In this document: positions 1 through 11,113 of the stretch, in pieces
Numbering within the stretch: position 1 is the first letter of the stretch
Layout of the letters: each line of letters starts with the position of its first letter
From: Cycas panzhihuaensis
Lineage: Eukaryota > Cycadophyta
DNA: 64,000 nt
Assembly (NCBI GenBank): GCA_023213395.1
Contig: CM041465.1
Span: 50,723,741 to 50,787,740 of the forward strand
Direction: 5' to 3'
Notes under the pieces: generated by a model
Databases searched by the model: none
The model's input: only the letters and a program-made list of their open reading frames with translations
What the model was told of the DNA's origin: nothing
Program-made: the position numbers and the translations under genes

Positions 1-714
1 AAATAGAGTTTATCTTTATTTAATGGTTGTTTACTCAACCCTCCTAATGCCTACTGATTTTATGACAATATCCTCTATAATATTTTAATCTGTTAGATTT
101 TATACTTTGCATTTCTCAATTTTCAACTAAGATACCTTGTTATAGGCTATAATAAATCCTTTAATTTATTTTATTTTTTTCATAAATGCCATTTAGCCTT
201 AAAACATAACTTCCCTTGACATTTGTCATGAAACTCATTAAGTGGCTCTACATTGAGGATTTCCTCACTGTTATTGAATAATATTATTACGTTCAAATTG
301 TCATGGATTCATTGAATTTCCATGCTCTAAGTTCTTCTATGAAGATATATTTGCAATGACTTAATCATGACTTCAAATCTACTTTTAGGGTTTCAAGAAT
401 TGAGTGGATTTAACTCTTACCTTTTATCCTTACTTTGGTAATGAATCCTGAAAATGGGGCACTCACAACAACATTCAAAAGTGAGTCATAATTGTCCATG
501 AATCTACTTTAGTTGAACCAAGGGTTTTAACAATTAGCTTTTATAGGTCGTTCCATTATTTTAATTGTAGATTTCTTTATATAACTTTAACATTTCATTG
601 ATTTTCTTATTTTGAGCATTTGGTTCCATGTGTATCTTCTTTTTCTAACATTCTACAGTCATAACTTTTAGGCATAATTTTTTAAAGGTTTCATGGACTT
701 ATTAATATCCTTTC
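1..714. other. Flank outside element A, no gene seen
   Basis: AT-rich sequence with no open frame of note and no recognisable domain. It ends in CTTTC at 710-714, which is the left copy of the target duplication of element A. It is either host intergenic DNA or an older unrecognised repeat. Confidence 0.5.
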
Positions 715-1006
715 TATTGGAATAATGATTTATTAGGGTAATTCCTAAAAGGGTGTGTCAGCATTGGGTGGTGTGGAGTCGATTCCAACCACACTAGTAG
801 ACCTACCCACTTATTTTTTAGTGGTGTTTTTTAATGCCATTGTTAGTAGATATTGGGCAAGCCCAATGTCCTGACTATTTAAATATGCCTCATGGCCTAA
901 AGGTATTTCTCAACATTGCCATCATTTTACAAAGATTATGTTAGTTTGATTTTTTTGAAATGACCTTGTAAATCTTTCATTTTGCTCTAACCTCCTCACT
1001 CTATCA
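715..1006 (+). repeat. Element A 5' LTR
   Basis: It begins TATTGGAATAATG (a decayed TGTTGG start) and ends CTCTATCA. It aligns along its whole length with 33279-33574, including the shared stretches GGGTAATTCCTAAAA and GAAATGACCTTGTAAATC. An ACTATTTAAATA stretch near 876 may be the TATA region. Confidence 0.85.
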
Positions 1007-1007
1007 C

Positions 1008-1020
1008 TTGGTATCAGAGT
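1008..1020 (+). other. Element A primer-binding site
   Basis: TTGGTATCAGAGT follows directly after the LTR. It matches the plant copia primer-binding consensus TGGTATCAGAGC, complementary to the 3' end of initiator tRNA-Met. Confidence 0.85.
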
Positions 1021-2387
1021 GAGCCTTACCAGATTGTGGTGCCCATGAAGCATCACAGATGTTTCTTGGTTATTGTTATGCATTCTAATAAATAATCTTA
1101 TACATATCTTCTTTAGAGTATGATAAATATTGCCTACACTTGCATTAATGTTATCTCATTAAACTTCATTTTTTTACTACATTTTTATGCTTCATAACTT
1201 AAATATATGATCTGCTAGTTGTTTATTTAAAGATTTGGTTTTCTTTTACACATTATTTCAATCATAAAATAGTGTGGAAGCCTCAGTTACTCTTGTACAA
1301 CTCCATTAATCCATTGTGTGGCTGTGTTTAAGCTTATGCAGACCCATCATCTTTCCTTAGAGCTCAAAATCTTATTCATACACATTAGGAACATCCTCTT
1401 GTATTATATAGTATCTTACCATTACTCCTTATGCAAGTAGGTGGCCTAGAAGACCATTTATAACTTTTTCAAATGCTTCTATTTGCTACCTATCCTTTCA
1501 CCCATGGGACCCTTACCAATTTGAGCAAACTTTCCCCTTTACCATACCAAGGTTTTACTCCATTATTTTTCTTGAAAGGAAATTACTGTCCCCATTAGCC
1601 TTTATTTGCTTAGTATATCAGGTCCTATCATTGTACCTAGAATGATCACTACTCTACTGAGAAGCTGGAGTTAAGCTATTGCCTTTTCATGAGACCTTCG
1701 TACTATTTTCCAGTCAACTAGCAGTTCATCTACATAATCCTTACTTGTAACATCAACATATGACTTATGTAGAAAAAGTTAATTCTGGGAAGACCTATAA
1801 ATTAACTACATCTTTGTAATGGCTATGAGGCTTCTGGTTTTGTAGCTTGCCTCATTATAGATGGCTCTCTTCCTAATTATGGATTAGATAGAAACTTGAG
1901 CTAGCCAACCATGCCTCTAGTGTTCTGCACTTTGGCTCCATAACAATCATATCATATGCTTTCTTTATATTGATAGGTATAATTGGTATGCTTCTAGTTT
2001 GTGTAGACAATATATTTATTTGTAAAGGCTGACTGAATCTACAAACTATGATAATTTCCTAAAGCTACAAATCGTTCAATTGCTTATGCTCAATATATCC
2101 TTAAATACTTGTATAGTTCTCAACTCCATAAAGGTTCACATTGAAATATTGTGACTTTGTGATGTGTTTGAAGATTGATCTTATGTATTTATGTAGTTGC
2201 CACCATGCACCTCCTTTCTTTATTTATATACATTTTTTTAATATTTTTTTCAATATTGTTTCTTTAATTTAATGAATTTATAAATCTCCTTTTGTATTAA
2301 TTTGATTGAATTTATTATTTGATATATTTTTTTATCAATTTTAATAAATTTGTAGGGAATTTATTGTCTATTAACATTTGATTATTT
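1021..2387 (+). other. Element A leader, first part
   Basis: Untranslated leader between the primer-binding site and gag. It has stops in all frames and no recognisable domain. It breaks off at the outer end of the H LTR, with TATTT at 2383-2387; the same five bases occur at 25108-25112, where plus-oriented leader sequence resumes. Confidence 0.55.
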
Positions 2388-2703
2388 TGTAAATTGTAGA
2401 GGACAGAGTAAATTAGTACGCATCAATCCATAGTCAATGCATTACAACAAATCTCCAATATTTAGTGGTAGTGTTAAAAAGCACTAAGGTGGTACACCCA
2501 AAATATTTATAAATTTTGGTGAGGCAGGAGTCTGCCTCTATCCAACCATTAGTCTAATAATTAAAAAAATAATAAATTAAAACACAAACTTATCTTGTCA
2601 GCTTGAGGATGGCTAGTGGTGGCTCAAAGATGTCTAGTGGTGGCTCATTGGTTGCCAATGTTCAATTACACATGCCTTAAGTATAATGGATATTATTCTA
2701 ACA
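2388..2703 (-). repeat. Element H 3' LTR
   Basis: On the minus strand it begins TGTTAGAATAATATCC at 2703 and ends in TTTACA at 2388, the canonical TG...CA form. It is preceded by a purine stretch (ATGAGGGATAA) acting as polypurine tract. A GAGGCAG-type inverted stretch in the middle and the CTCTGTCCTC end resemble the LTRs of C and D, so the LTR families are related. Confidence 0.8.
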
Positions 2704-2709
2704 TTATCC

Positions 2710-4190
2710 CTCATAATATCCATTATGCATAACTCTAAGTATCTCTCTGAATTTATGGAACTTATTTTTTTTCAATACCTTTATGAAGATATCTACCACT
2801 TAATCTTCTATGCTATAATACATCAACTTAATTTCCCTTGCTTAGAATAATTCCCAAATTAAGTGATATTGTGTCTTAATATATTTAGTTCATCTATGAA
2901 AATCTGGATTATGAGTCATTTGAATGGTGTTTTGATTATCACACCAAATCTTAGTAGGGCCTTTCTGTTCCATTTAAAGATCATATTGAAGTCATTGTAA
3001 CCATACTGTCTTATATGCACCTAAAACTGCTAGTTTATATTACGCTTTGACTATAGATAAGGAAACCATATTTTGTTTCTTTGTACTCCATGTAATAGCT
3101 ATTGAATCTTACTGAATACATACCCTGAAGTAGATTTTTTGTCATCAATATCCTCTACCCAATTAGAGTCTATATATCTAATCAACTTAAAGTTTGGTAA
3201 AAATTTATAGCCTAACCCATAATCTGTTATAAGTATCATGAAATCCTCTTATCTACTTACTAATAAGTGGATTTGGGATCTTACACGAATCTTGAAACTA
3301 CACTAATTGCATGCATAATATAAGGTTGTATTGATGTTAAATATATTAGGCTACTAATCAATTATCTGTAAAGAGTGGGATCTGTTAATATAAAATCATC
3401 AAGTTTAGATAGCTTAATGCCAACTTTAGTAGGTGTAGTAAAGGCTTTTCAATCACTCATCTTAAACTTTTGGAGTGAGTCCAAGGCATACTTTCTTTGG
3501 GAAATGAAAATTCCATCATCATCTTGCCATACTTCTAATCCTAGGAAGTAATGCATCAAGCCCAGGTCAGTCATTTCAAATTCTTTACACATATCATCCT
3601 TAAACTTTTGTGAAAGGTGGAAGTCATTTCTTATATAGATAAGGTCATCTACATAAAGTTCCACTATTAATATAGAATCTCCTTTGATCTTGATATACAA
3701 ATTTGGATCTGATTGGGTTCTTTTAAATCCTTGGTCTCTGAAATATTTATCGATCTAAGAGTACCATGCCCTAGATGCTTATTTTAATCCATAAAGTGCC
3801 TTTTTTAGTTTATATATTTTGTCTTCTTCCCCCCTGACTTCAAAACCTTTTTGTTGATGAACATAGATGTTTTCTTTAATATAACCATTAAGGAATGCAC
3901 TTTTGACATCTATTTGATGAACATCCTAACCTTTTTGGGTAGCCAAACTCAACATCATATGGACTGTCTCCATTCATGCAAGAGGAGAAAAGGTTTCATT
4001 ATAGTCTATGCCTTTCCTTTGGGTATATCCTTTGGCTATGAGTCTGACCTTATGTTTATCAATTGATCTATTAGATTTGAATTTACTCTTATAGACCCAT
4101 TTGGTTCCAACAACCTTCTTATTGGGAGGAAGGCCAACAAGTTCCCATGTATTATTCTTCACTATAGAATTATATTCCTCTTCCATGGCT
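2710..4190 (-). pseudogene. Element H reverse transcriptase and RNase H (broken)
   Basis: Copia reverse transcriptase begins near 4186 with the [11 protein letters not shown] motif, followed by KWVYKSKF and GYTQRKGID. The catalytic YVDDLIYI lies in an open stretch at 3449-3700, followed by LMHYFLGLEVWQ. RNase H follows at about 3380-2720 and is riddled with stops. Its last part keeps the recognisable IFIKVLKKNKFHKFR end typical of copia RNase H. The core RT motifs survive, but frameshifts and stops rule out a functional enzyme. Confidence 0.85.
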
Positions 4191-5560
4191 TTTCTCTAAT
4201 CATAATGAGTATTAGCCCCCTCAAAGGTATGAGGCTTATGAGTTTCCATAACTTGACTTATAAGGGTAAAGTTCATTCTATCTGAATAAGTGGATCTTCT
4301 ATTATAGTCATTGTCTAGAATATTATCCATGTTATGCTTCCTTTAAACCCATCTAGGAAATCTTTGTGATAAAGGCTGAGAGGAGGTTCTCTCCCCACTT
4401 GGCACACCAATATTTTATCTTATGTCTTGTTTAGGTGGCATATATGTAGACCTAATAGTTGAGTTAAGGTTTATTATAACACCTTTGCCTTTGTCTGGAA
4501 CATAATCAAAGTGATAATAGTCATTTTTTTAAAACATAATAACCTTACTCACCATGACTTTTTATGCTTTGGGATCATATACTTTATAAGATTTGGAAGC
4601 ATCATTATAGCTAATAAATATATATTTGATGCTTTTATCATCTATCTTAGTCATCTTTTATTTAGGGACATGGACATAAGATAAACAACCAAAGATTCTT
4701 AAATGGTGGATACTAGGTTTATATCCAATGCATACTTCTTCAGGTTTCATACACCTAAGGGCCTTAGTGGTATACCTATTGAGTAGGTAGATAGTGATGT
4801 GGATAACTTCTACCTATAATTCATGTCTCAACTTTTTATCTGTCAACATGCACCTAGCCATTTCAACTATGGTATGATTCTTTTGTTCAACCACCCTATT
4901 TTATTGAGGGGTATAAGGATTGGTGAGTTATATCTTGATGCCATGATGTATATAATATGCATTAAACTCATTTGAAATAAACTCTCTCCTATTGTCTAAT
5001 CTTAGGAAGAATATTTTATGTCCACTTTGCCTTTCCACAAAGGTTTTGAAGTCCATAAAGAATATGAATGCATCTTATTTAAATTTCAAGAAATAGATCC
5101 AAGTTTTCCTTATATAGTTATCAATGAATATGATGAAGTAATTAACACTTGCTAATAAAGGAACATCCATAGGGCCATAAAGATCTATATAGATTAGATG
5201 GAGTGATCCTTTTACTCTATAACTACCATCAGAAAAAGTTTCTCTATGTTGTTTTCCTAGGAGACACCCTTCATAAATATCTTTATCAACTTTAATATGA
5301 GGCAGTCCATCAACCATGTCCATTTTCTTCATGAGTGCTAAACTATTATAATTTAGGTGGCTGAATCTTTTATGCCACATATCACTATCAAGCTTGACTA
5401 TAGTTTTCAAAGCATAGTTATTTGATGGGATAAGAACTAGCTTGAAGAGTCTATCTTTGGTTAATTTTCCTTCAACAACTGCAACTTTATTCTTTCTCTT
5501 ATCCTTAATGGTACATTCACCATTATCAAATATAACTTTATAGTCTTGACCCATCATCTA
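4191..5560 (-). pseudogene. Element H integrase region (broken)
   Basis: The best part is open at 5075-5557. It carries the GAG-pre-integrase motif MWHKRFSHLNYNSLALMKK and the cysteine segment YEGCLLGKQHRETF. The integrase core start follows with IDLYGPM (first catalytic Asp) and FIIFIDNYIRKTW. The integrase C-terminal part (about 4560-4900, IDDKSIKYIF and related motifs) is recognisable but interrupted. Confidence 0.85.
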
Positions 5561-6215
5561 TCCTACTAATAAAAGATTCTTCTTAAAAGTTGGAATATAG
5601 AGCATATTATCAAGATGTTGATATTCATTTGTTTCTGTCTTTAGGATGATGTTATCCCTTCTAATTGATTCGTGTGAGGTACCATCTTCAAAAATAATGG
5701 ACCCCTTTCTAGTTCTATTAATGGTTTAAAATATCTCTTATTTGTGGGTCATATAAGTAGAGCAACTAGAATCAATGTACCAACAATGTTCTTCTTCCTT
5801 ATGAGCAATAAAACTAGATAGGAATAGTCAATCATTTTCCTTTGTTTCAATATTTGTGTTGGAACTTCCCCTAGTAGGAGGGTCATTCTTAGTAAAACAC
5901 TTATCTTCTATATGACCAACTTTGTTTTAGAATGAATAATGAATTAGATCCCTTCTTCCATAGCTAAGACTCTTGCTTCGAGGATTGGTTCTATCAATAT
6001 TAGATGGTCTTCCTCTTTTCAAATATGGAACTTGGTTATCCCTTTGTTTATTATTGGGATAATTGAAGTTGGTCCTTTAAGAGTTCATATGGCTTTAATA
6101 ATTATGGCAACATTAGTTTACCTCATGGTGCCTTTCTTGACTTTGATATCTGGTATGACTAGGATTTTTTTAGTTCACTACTTAATTTCTTAAATATAGA
6201 GCTTGATATCTAGCT
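5561..6215 (-). pseudogene. Element H zinc knuckle and protease remnant
   Basis: On the minus strand near 5930 a decayed Gag zinc knuckle (KVGHIEDKCF; the upstream cysteines are lost) leads into a protease with WYIDSSCSTYMTHK near 5770, a variant of the copia WYIDSGCSTHMTHK active-site segment. Upstream, Gag linker repeats of RYQ type match those of element A near 30855-30900. The remnant ends at 6215 with GCTAGATATC against the end of the D LTR. Confidence 0.75.
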
Positions 6216-6499
6216 TGTCACTAATAGAGACAGAGCAGAGTAGGAATAGTCATAATATTACTTTATATTCAACCCATATTTATAAAAGTAATAAATTTAC
6301 ATTGATAGAGATTGTGTTCATAAACACTAGGGTTTTAAGACCTAAAATTTATATTTAGGAGGTGGGCAGGAGTCCACCTCAACCTTAATTCAAAATAATA
6401 CAAAACTTAAACAAGCCATTAAAATAATACTTATTATGATAGCTCTAGTGGTATGCACACTCCTAATACAAACATTAGGTGATAAACATTAACCTAATA
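6216..6499 (-). repeat. Element D 3' LTR
   Basis: On the minus strand it begins TATTAGGTTAATG (decayed TG) at 6499 and ends GTGACA at 6216. It aligns throughout with 24824-25107 and more distantly with the two LTRs of C. The minus-strand sequence AAGAGAGAGAA just upstream (6500-6510) is the decayed polypurine tract. Confidence 0.8.
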
Positions 6500-6553
6500 T
6501 TCTCTCTCTTAATGTTCATCACATATATCTTCAACTTTTCTTTGAATGTATGG
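6500..6553 (-). pseudogene. Element D 3' stub (end of RNase H)
   Basis: About 54 bp immediately upstream of the D 3' LTR match the corresponding tail of C (about 29155-29207), including the ATTCAAAGAAAAG stretch. In C this codes for YHKFKEKFEDVCNEY, the C-terminal end of copia RNase H. Above 6553 the sequence changes to E integrase, so this is the junction left by a deletion in E. Confidence 0.7.
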
Positions 6554-6951
6554 TTGTCATATTCCTTACCATTATCACTTCTTAAATATTTTATTTTTGT
6601 ATCGCATTCATTTTCTACTATCACTTTCCAATCACAGAAGTGATCATACATATTTGACTTGTTCTTGAGAAAGTACACCCAAGCCTTCCTAGTGTAATCA
6701 TCCATAAACATAAGGGTATACTGAACTCCTAATACAGAAGGATTAGGGAGTGGTCCCATTATATCTAAGTGCACAAGCTCCAACTTCTCCTTAGATGTCT
6801 AGGCATTATCTCGAGCAAAAAGGTAGTGATGATACTTAACATACATACACCCTTCGCAAATACCATATGAGTAGAAAACTGATGGCAATCCTTCTATCAT
6901 CTTCAACCTCTTCAGTCATGCAATACTCCTATAATTAAGATGTTTGAGGTG
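6554..6951 (-). pseudogene. Element E integrase, N-terminal half
   Basis: On the minus strand a GAG-pre-integrase part (HLNYRSIA, GICEGCMYVK) runs into an open stretch at 6475-6783. That stretch has LVHLDIMGPLPNP (first catalytic Asp), MFMDDYTRKAWVYFLK and LRSDNGKEY (second catalytic Asp). Beyond DNGKEY the frame passes into the D tail, so the third catalytic residue is lost. Upstream, the reading frame continues on the far side of F at 11114: the Trp-His of GAG-pre-integrase lies on one side and its continuation on the other. Confidence 0.85.
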
Positions 6952-6956
6952 ATTGT

Positions 6957-7179
6957 TGTTGGAATATTAATGCACATTTATTTTATCCTACATGCAAGTG
7001 GGTTGTACTCTCACCATCATGACATGTATTATAAATACACAATATTGTGTATCACATTGTATCATGTTGTAATGATATTTTGTTAATATAATGGAGGTAC
7101 CTTAAGGGTACCATTCAATCCTGTGGAGGTGTGTTTGGTTCTATTTGTGAATATCTTATTGTAGGTCTATTTTCCAACA
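6957..7179 (+). repeat. Element F 5' LTR
   Basis: It begins TGTTGGAATATTAATG and ends TTTTCCAACA. TATTATAAATACAC near 7030 is the probable TATA box and ATAATGGAGGTACC lies near 7088. It matches 10891-11113 with about 30 differences, mostly transitions. Confidence 0.9.
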
Positions 7180-7192
7180 TGGTATCAGAGCG
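7180..7192 (+). other. Element F primer-binding site
   Basis: TGGTATCAGAGCG follows the LTR end directly, with no spacer. It is complementary to the initiator tRNA-Met 3' end. Confidence 0.88.
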
Positions 7193-9652
7193 TCTAAGTT
7201 AAGAGAGGTGTTGGTTGGTGAAACCCTAATTCTGGCATATGTGGAGGTGGCTCAGTAGAGTTGTTCATGCCCATTACCATTTGATAATACTATTTGTATG
7301 CCTTGGAGATGTTATGAGCCATCGGTTGAGATGTGGAAGAATGCAAACCCTAGTTATAGAACTGTGAAGTCATAATCCGATCATTTTTAAAGGTATGCTC
7401 TGATATATATTTATTAAATACTTGTTGACTATATGGTATTTGCCATCCTGCATGCATATATATCATTGCTAGTTGATGGTTTCATTATGCACCTACATAA
7501 TTATATTTTGTTCACCTATTAGTATATTTGTATCACTATGTATTTCGCCATATCTACGCGAATCTGAATCACCAATGTGTTGATGCAACCTATGTTCTAT
7601 TATCACCATAGAGGATATAACAATCTCCCAACCATGATATTAAATAAGTTGCTTGTCAACTATGATAATACAACCATTGGATATATGCAGTTGCCCATTT
7701 ATTAGATCGCTTGTTTAGGTTTTGAGTATTATATTGATATATTGTAGCTAATTCATTGTTCACTATTTTGTATTATAGTCTGCATGAGTCTGCATAAGTA
7801 TCATTGATCACCACCAATTTTTTTGCCCTCGTGCCTATGTGAATATGTAATCTGTGTTAAGTTCTTCATCTAGAGGTCTTCATGTATATTTTATTCACCC
7901 TATATGATTATTCTACTATCTTTTTCTTTATAAACCTATGTCATGTACTTTGTCCATTCGTGTGATGATATTCTTCGTCGCCCAGTGATGTATAATATTG
8001 TTGCACTACCATTTATCTATAATTTCATCACTGCCTATGTTCTGTTAATGGTTGCACTACACATTGACCAGTTTACCCATTAGTTATATACATGCAGATT
8101 TACGATTTGCAGCCGCCATTGATACTATTATCGGATTACATCATCTCTTTATATATTTTGATAAAGTCGCTTTAAGGAATTTTGCCATGTGTATATTAGG
8201 CATTTGATATAATACTTCATTATAAATCTTGATCAAAGTTGTTTATTTGCAAATGCTATTTTTTTAATGCAACCTTATTTGCTTTCACCAATATATGTTT
8301 ATCATTGATACCCTTGTGTTAATACATTGATACCCTTTGTTAATATACTTTGTCATCATTTAATGCACCTTTTGACCTTAATGAGATGAGTGTGTATACC
8401 CTTTTAAATGGCCTAAACGTATTTTATAAGACCTCATATTGATATATGGAGATCGAGATAATTTTGAGATGTGTCAAAGTGATGTATTAGTGATTTATGA
8501 TGAAGAGGGTGTAATTAAGCACATTTCATTATTGGTAATAAGAAGTGAAGTTAGTATTATGGTTGACTCTATTCACATGAAAGGTGTGGATAATACAAGG
8601 TGATTTTCAAGGCATATCTTGGCATTGATAAATTTATATGAGTGTTCTCTTTTGCATTTTAATTGGTAAAGAAATACTGACATTTGACATTGACATGGTG
8701 ATTTCCTGCATATGGGATTACTATATGGTTGTGATCCATTGATATGGCTCCTAGCTTACACTTGCATAAGAAGGTATGTTGAGCAAGGTAATTGTTTGAT
8801 GACATAAGACAAAGACATGACCTCTTGTATGTGTTTTTAGTAGCAAGATGGGTGACATGAAATGAAGTTTGAGGCTTCTCATTCTTCTTTGAATGCGATG
8901 GTATAAGAGTACTTTGATGATATGAAGTATTCTTACACATATTGCACATAGGAGAGTACCTTGGTAATGTGAGACAATATTAATTTATGTTGATATATTT
9001 GGCACTCTATTGGTAACTTGAGATGCATGATGGTGATTATTTAATGGAAACTAAGTACTTTCTTACATGTGTTTTATTAAGGTGATCATGCATAAGTAAG
9101 TTGAGTGGCATATGGTGATTTAGTACTCCATGAATATGATGAAGCAGTTTTATGGGAAAAGAAGAGGGCATGATGAAATAAAGTTGAGGACAAGAAAATT
9201 AATGATTTGAGGTGATGAGATACTTATTTCATGAGGGATTTCTGGTATGTTTAAGGCTGAGATTACGTATGTTTGATGATGGGTTCTTTAATTGATTAAA
9301 TGTGCAAACAAGGATGAGTTAAGTTGTAGGGAAGTAAAATTGTTAAGTGGTGTAATGGCATGAGTTGTGTTTTGGGCAATTAAGTGAAGTTTGATGTGTC
9401 TTGGTGATTTAATGGTGACATGTATGATTTTTATGAGATGTATATAGTATAAGCTTTGATTATATGGTGAAGTAGGTGTTTCTTGGCATGTGACTATTTG
9501 ACAATATGTGAGATGCATAAGACAATGATGTGATGATGAAGTCAATGATATGAGGGATATGAGACATGAGAAATTTTGTTTAAGAGTGATCAATAGGCAA
9601 GTTACGAATGATAAGTAAGTTTGTTGATTGAAAAATGATGTGGTGTTAGAAA
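7193..9652 (+). other. Element F long non-coding leader
   Basis: About 2.46 kb separates the primer-binding site from the first coding ORF. No frame stays open and no retroviral domain is visible. The second half is rich in GATG and TGATG motifs. Open stretches on the opposite strand (8659-8949 and 9288-9593) have no domain and are most likely chance. Confidence 0.6.
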
Positions 9653-10045
9653 ATGGAATTTACAATCATGGAGGATAATGATGTGGTCTTGTATGTTCTT
9701 GAAACAAATGAATACTACTTAACGGATTTGTTTCTTCCAATACCTAAGTGTAATGGTGAAGACTACTTCTTTTGGACAATTAAAATAAGATGCCTTTTCA
9801 TAGCTAAAGGTTTGTGGAAGATTGTTACTGATCAATATGATATCCTTAAGGATGAAGAAGTAAATGAAATGCTTGAGAAGAAAGACAGAAACTCATTCAT
9901 TATGATTCATGCTATATTCAACGAGGTTGATCTTCCTTCTGAATACCATTTTATTATTCCTATGATTCTACATGCAAGTACTACTAAAGAAGCTTTAGAT
10001 TTTCTAAGGGAAGTATTTGAACAAACTCCTGAAGAGACACAGTGA
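9653..10045 (+). CDS. Element F Gag-like ORF (130 aa)
   Basis: An open frame resembling the N-terminal part of plant copia Gag (DUF4219/UBN2 type). LPIPKCNGEDYFFWTIKIRC stands for the usual xPxFxGxNYxxWxxxM start, followed by LFIAKGLWKIV. The later segment STTKEALDFLREVFEQ matches the usual ATAKEAWDxLxxxF. It ends at a stop after EETQ. There is no zinc knuckle. The likely role was particle building or RNA packaging with a helper element. A nearby Met at 9665 could also start it. Intact length suggests recent decay or past constraint. Confidence 0.72.
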   Translation: MEFTIMEDNDVVLYVLETNEYYLTDLFLPIPKCNGEDYFFWTIKIRCLFIAKGLWKIVTDQYDILKDEEVNEMLEKKDRNSFIMIHAIFNEVDLPSEYHFIIPMILHASTTKEALDFLREVFEQTPEETQ

Positions 10046-10850
10046 ATAATTGAAAAAGTAATTAAGGCCAATTATGGTTATGGTATAGGTACATCGAATG
10101 AAGAACATATCATCAACACTGATGAAATTGTATTCCAAGATGAAGAAGGTATGTGTACTAATGAAATTTCTACTGAATGAAAAGAAATAATGGTTAAATG
10201 TATTGATAAGACTACAACTACTGATGAAGACATTGAAAGTGATGAGTTGATAATGTCTTATCTAGATGACACCATGATTTCAAGAGAAATTAAATATGAA
10301 TCTAATGATCCTATAAAGGATGAGTCTTATATTGATGATATTCCTACTTTAAGTATTAATTCAAGTTTGAATGATGTTCCTTCTTTAAGTATTGATTCAA
10401 GTTAAAAACATATGCAAGTTGATCAAGACTCCACTCCTAAGGTTGAAGAAATCACTATTGTACATGGTGATCAAGAACTTATACATGACAATGATGAAAA
10501 GCAAGTTGTGTTTGAAGATGGTTACTTACAGGATCTTCATCACAATCAAACTAGACCAACTCCAATGAAGAATCAAGATTTGCACTTACTAGAGCTACTA
10601 CATCAACATCATCACTACAAGATTGAAGACAAAAACCAAGATGAGAACATCATCTTGTAAAGGTATCAGTATAGAAATGAAAATAAAAATCAAGTTGAAG
10701 ACACCATTCTATAGTAAAGACATCACTATAAAATTGAAGATGAAAATCAAGATGAAGACAACATCATTCTACATTAAAGACATCACTATAAAATTGAAGA
10801 CAAGGACCGAGTTGAAGATGTCATTCTTAAGACATTTCTAAGGACAAATC
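10046..10850 (+). pseudogene. Element F acidic region following Gag
   Basis: Open stretches at 10190-10405 and 10412-10660, separated by single stops, give a protein rich in Asp, Glu, Ser and Ile. It includes a short internal repeat (DDIPTLSINSSLND then VPSLSIDSS). It continues the Gag frame in spirit but has no recognised domain. The stops are few, so it may once have been one long acidic C-terminal extension of Gag. Confidence 0.5.
10605..10835 (+). repeat. Tandem repeat in element F (about 57-60 bp, 4 units)
   Basis: Four diverged copies of a unit meaning roughly HHYKIEDENQDEDNIIL are arranged head to tail, for example at 10609, 10668, 10722 and 10785. Key conserved pieces are CATCACTA, AAAATTGAAGA and GAAGACA. 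They sit just before the polypurine tract. Confidence 0.75.
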
Positions 10851-10880
10851 ATTGCAAATACAAATGACCTAAATGTACAT

Positions 10881-10890
10881 TAAGGGGGAG
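10881..10890 (+). other. Element F polypurine tract
   Basis: TAAGGGGGAG ends directly at the TG that starts the 3' LTR. It primes plus-strand DNA synthesis in this element class. Confidence 0.88.
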
Positions 10891-11113
10891 TGTTAGAATA
10901 TTAATGCATATTTGTTTTGTCCCGCATACAAGTGGGTTCCATTCTCACCATCATGACTTATATTATAAATACACAATAGTGTGTATCATATTGTATCATG
11001 TTGTAATGATGTTTTGTTAATATAATGGAGGTACCTTAAAGATACCATTTGATTCTGTAGAGGTGTGTTTGGTTATGTTTATGAATATCTTATTGCAAGT
11101 CTATTTTCTAATA
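10891..11113 (+). repeat. Element F 3' LTR
   Basis: It begins TGTTAGAATATTAATG and ends TTTTCTAATA (decayed CA). Same length as the 5' LTR, and followed by ATTAT, the right copy of the target duplication. Confidence 0.9.

Larger units (their letters stand above)
2388..6215 (-). mobile_element. Element H: Ty1/copia element, 5' half missing
   Basis: Read on the minus strand, it holds zinc-knuckle and protease remnants, integrase, reverse transcriptase, RNase H, a polypurine tract and one LTR. Its gag and 5' LTR are absent: at 6215 the Gag linker region stops abruptly against the 3' LTR end of D. It lies within the A leader. Its polyprotein belongs to the same lineage as A and K, with the same protease and GAG-pre-integrase style. 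Confidence 0.8.
6957..11113 (+). mobile_element. Element F: gag-only LTR retrotransposon inserted in E
   Basis: A complete 4157-bp element with two 223-bp LTRs in TG...CA form, primer-binding site, polypurine tract and a near-perfect target duplication (ATTGT at 6952-6956, ATTAT at 11114-11118). Removing it rejoins the integrase frame of E. It has no protease, integrase or RT. The only coding material is a Gag-like ORF followed by acidic, repeat-bearing ORFs near the 3' end. This layout fits the gag-only, terminal-repeat (TR-GAG) non-autonomous elements known from plants. LTR divergence is about 13% by eye. Confidence 0.88.

Noticed and set aside
8659-9593. Minus-strand open frames of about 100 codons inside F
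   Set aside because: No domain, no start context, and they lie in the non-coding leader of a plus-strand element.
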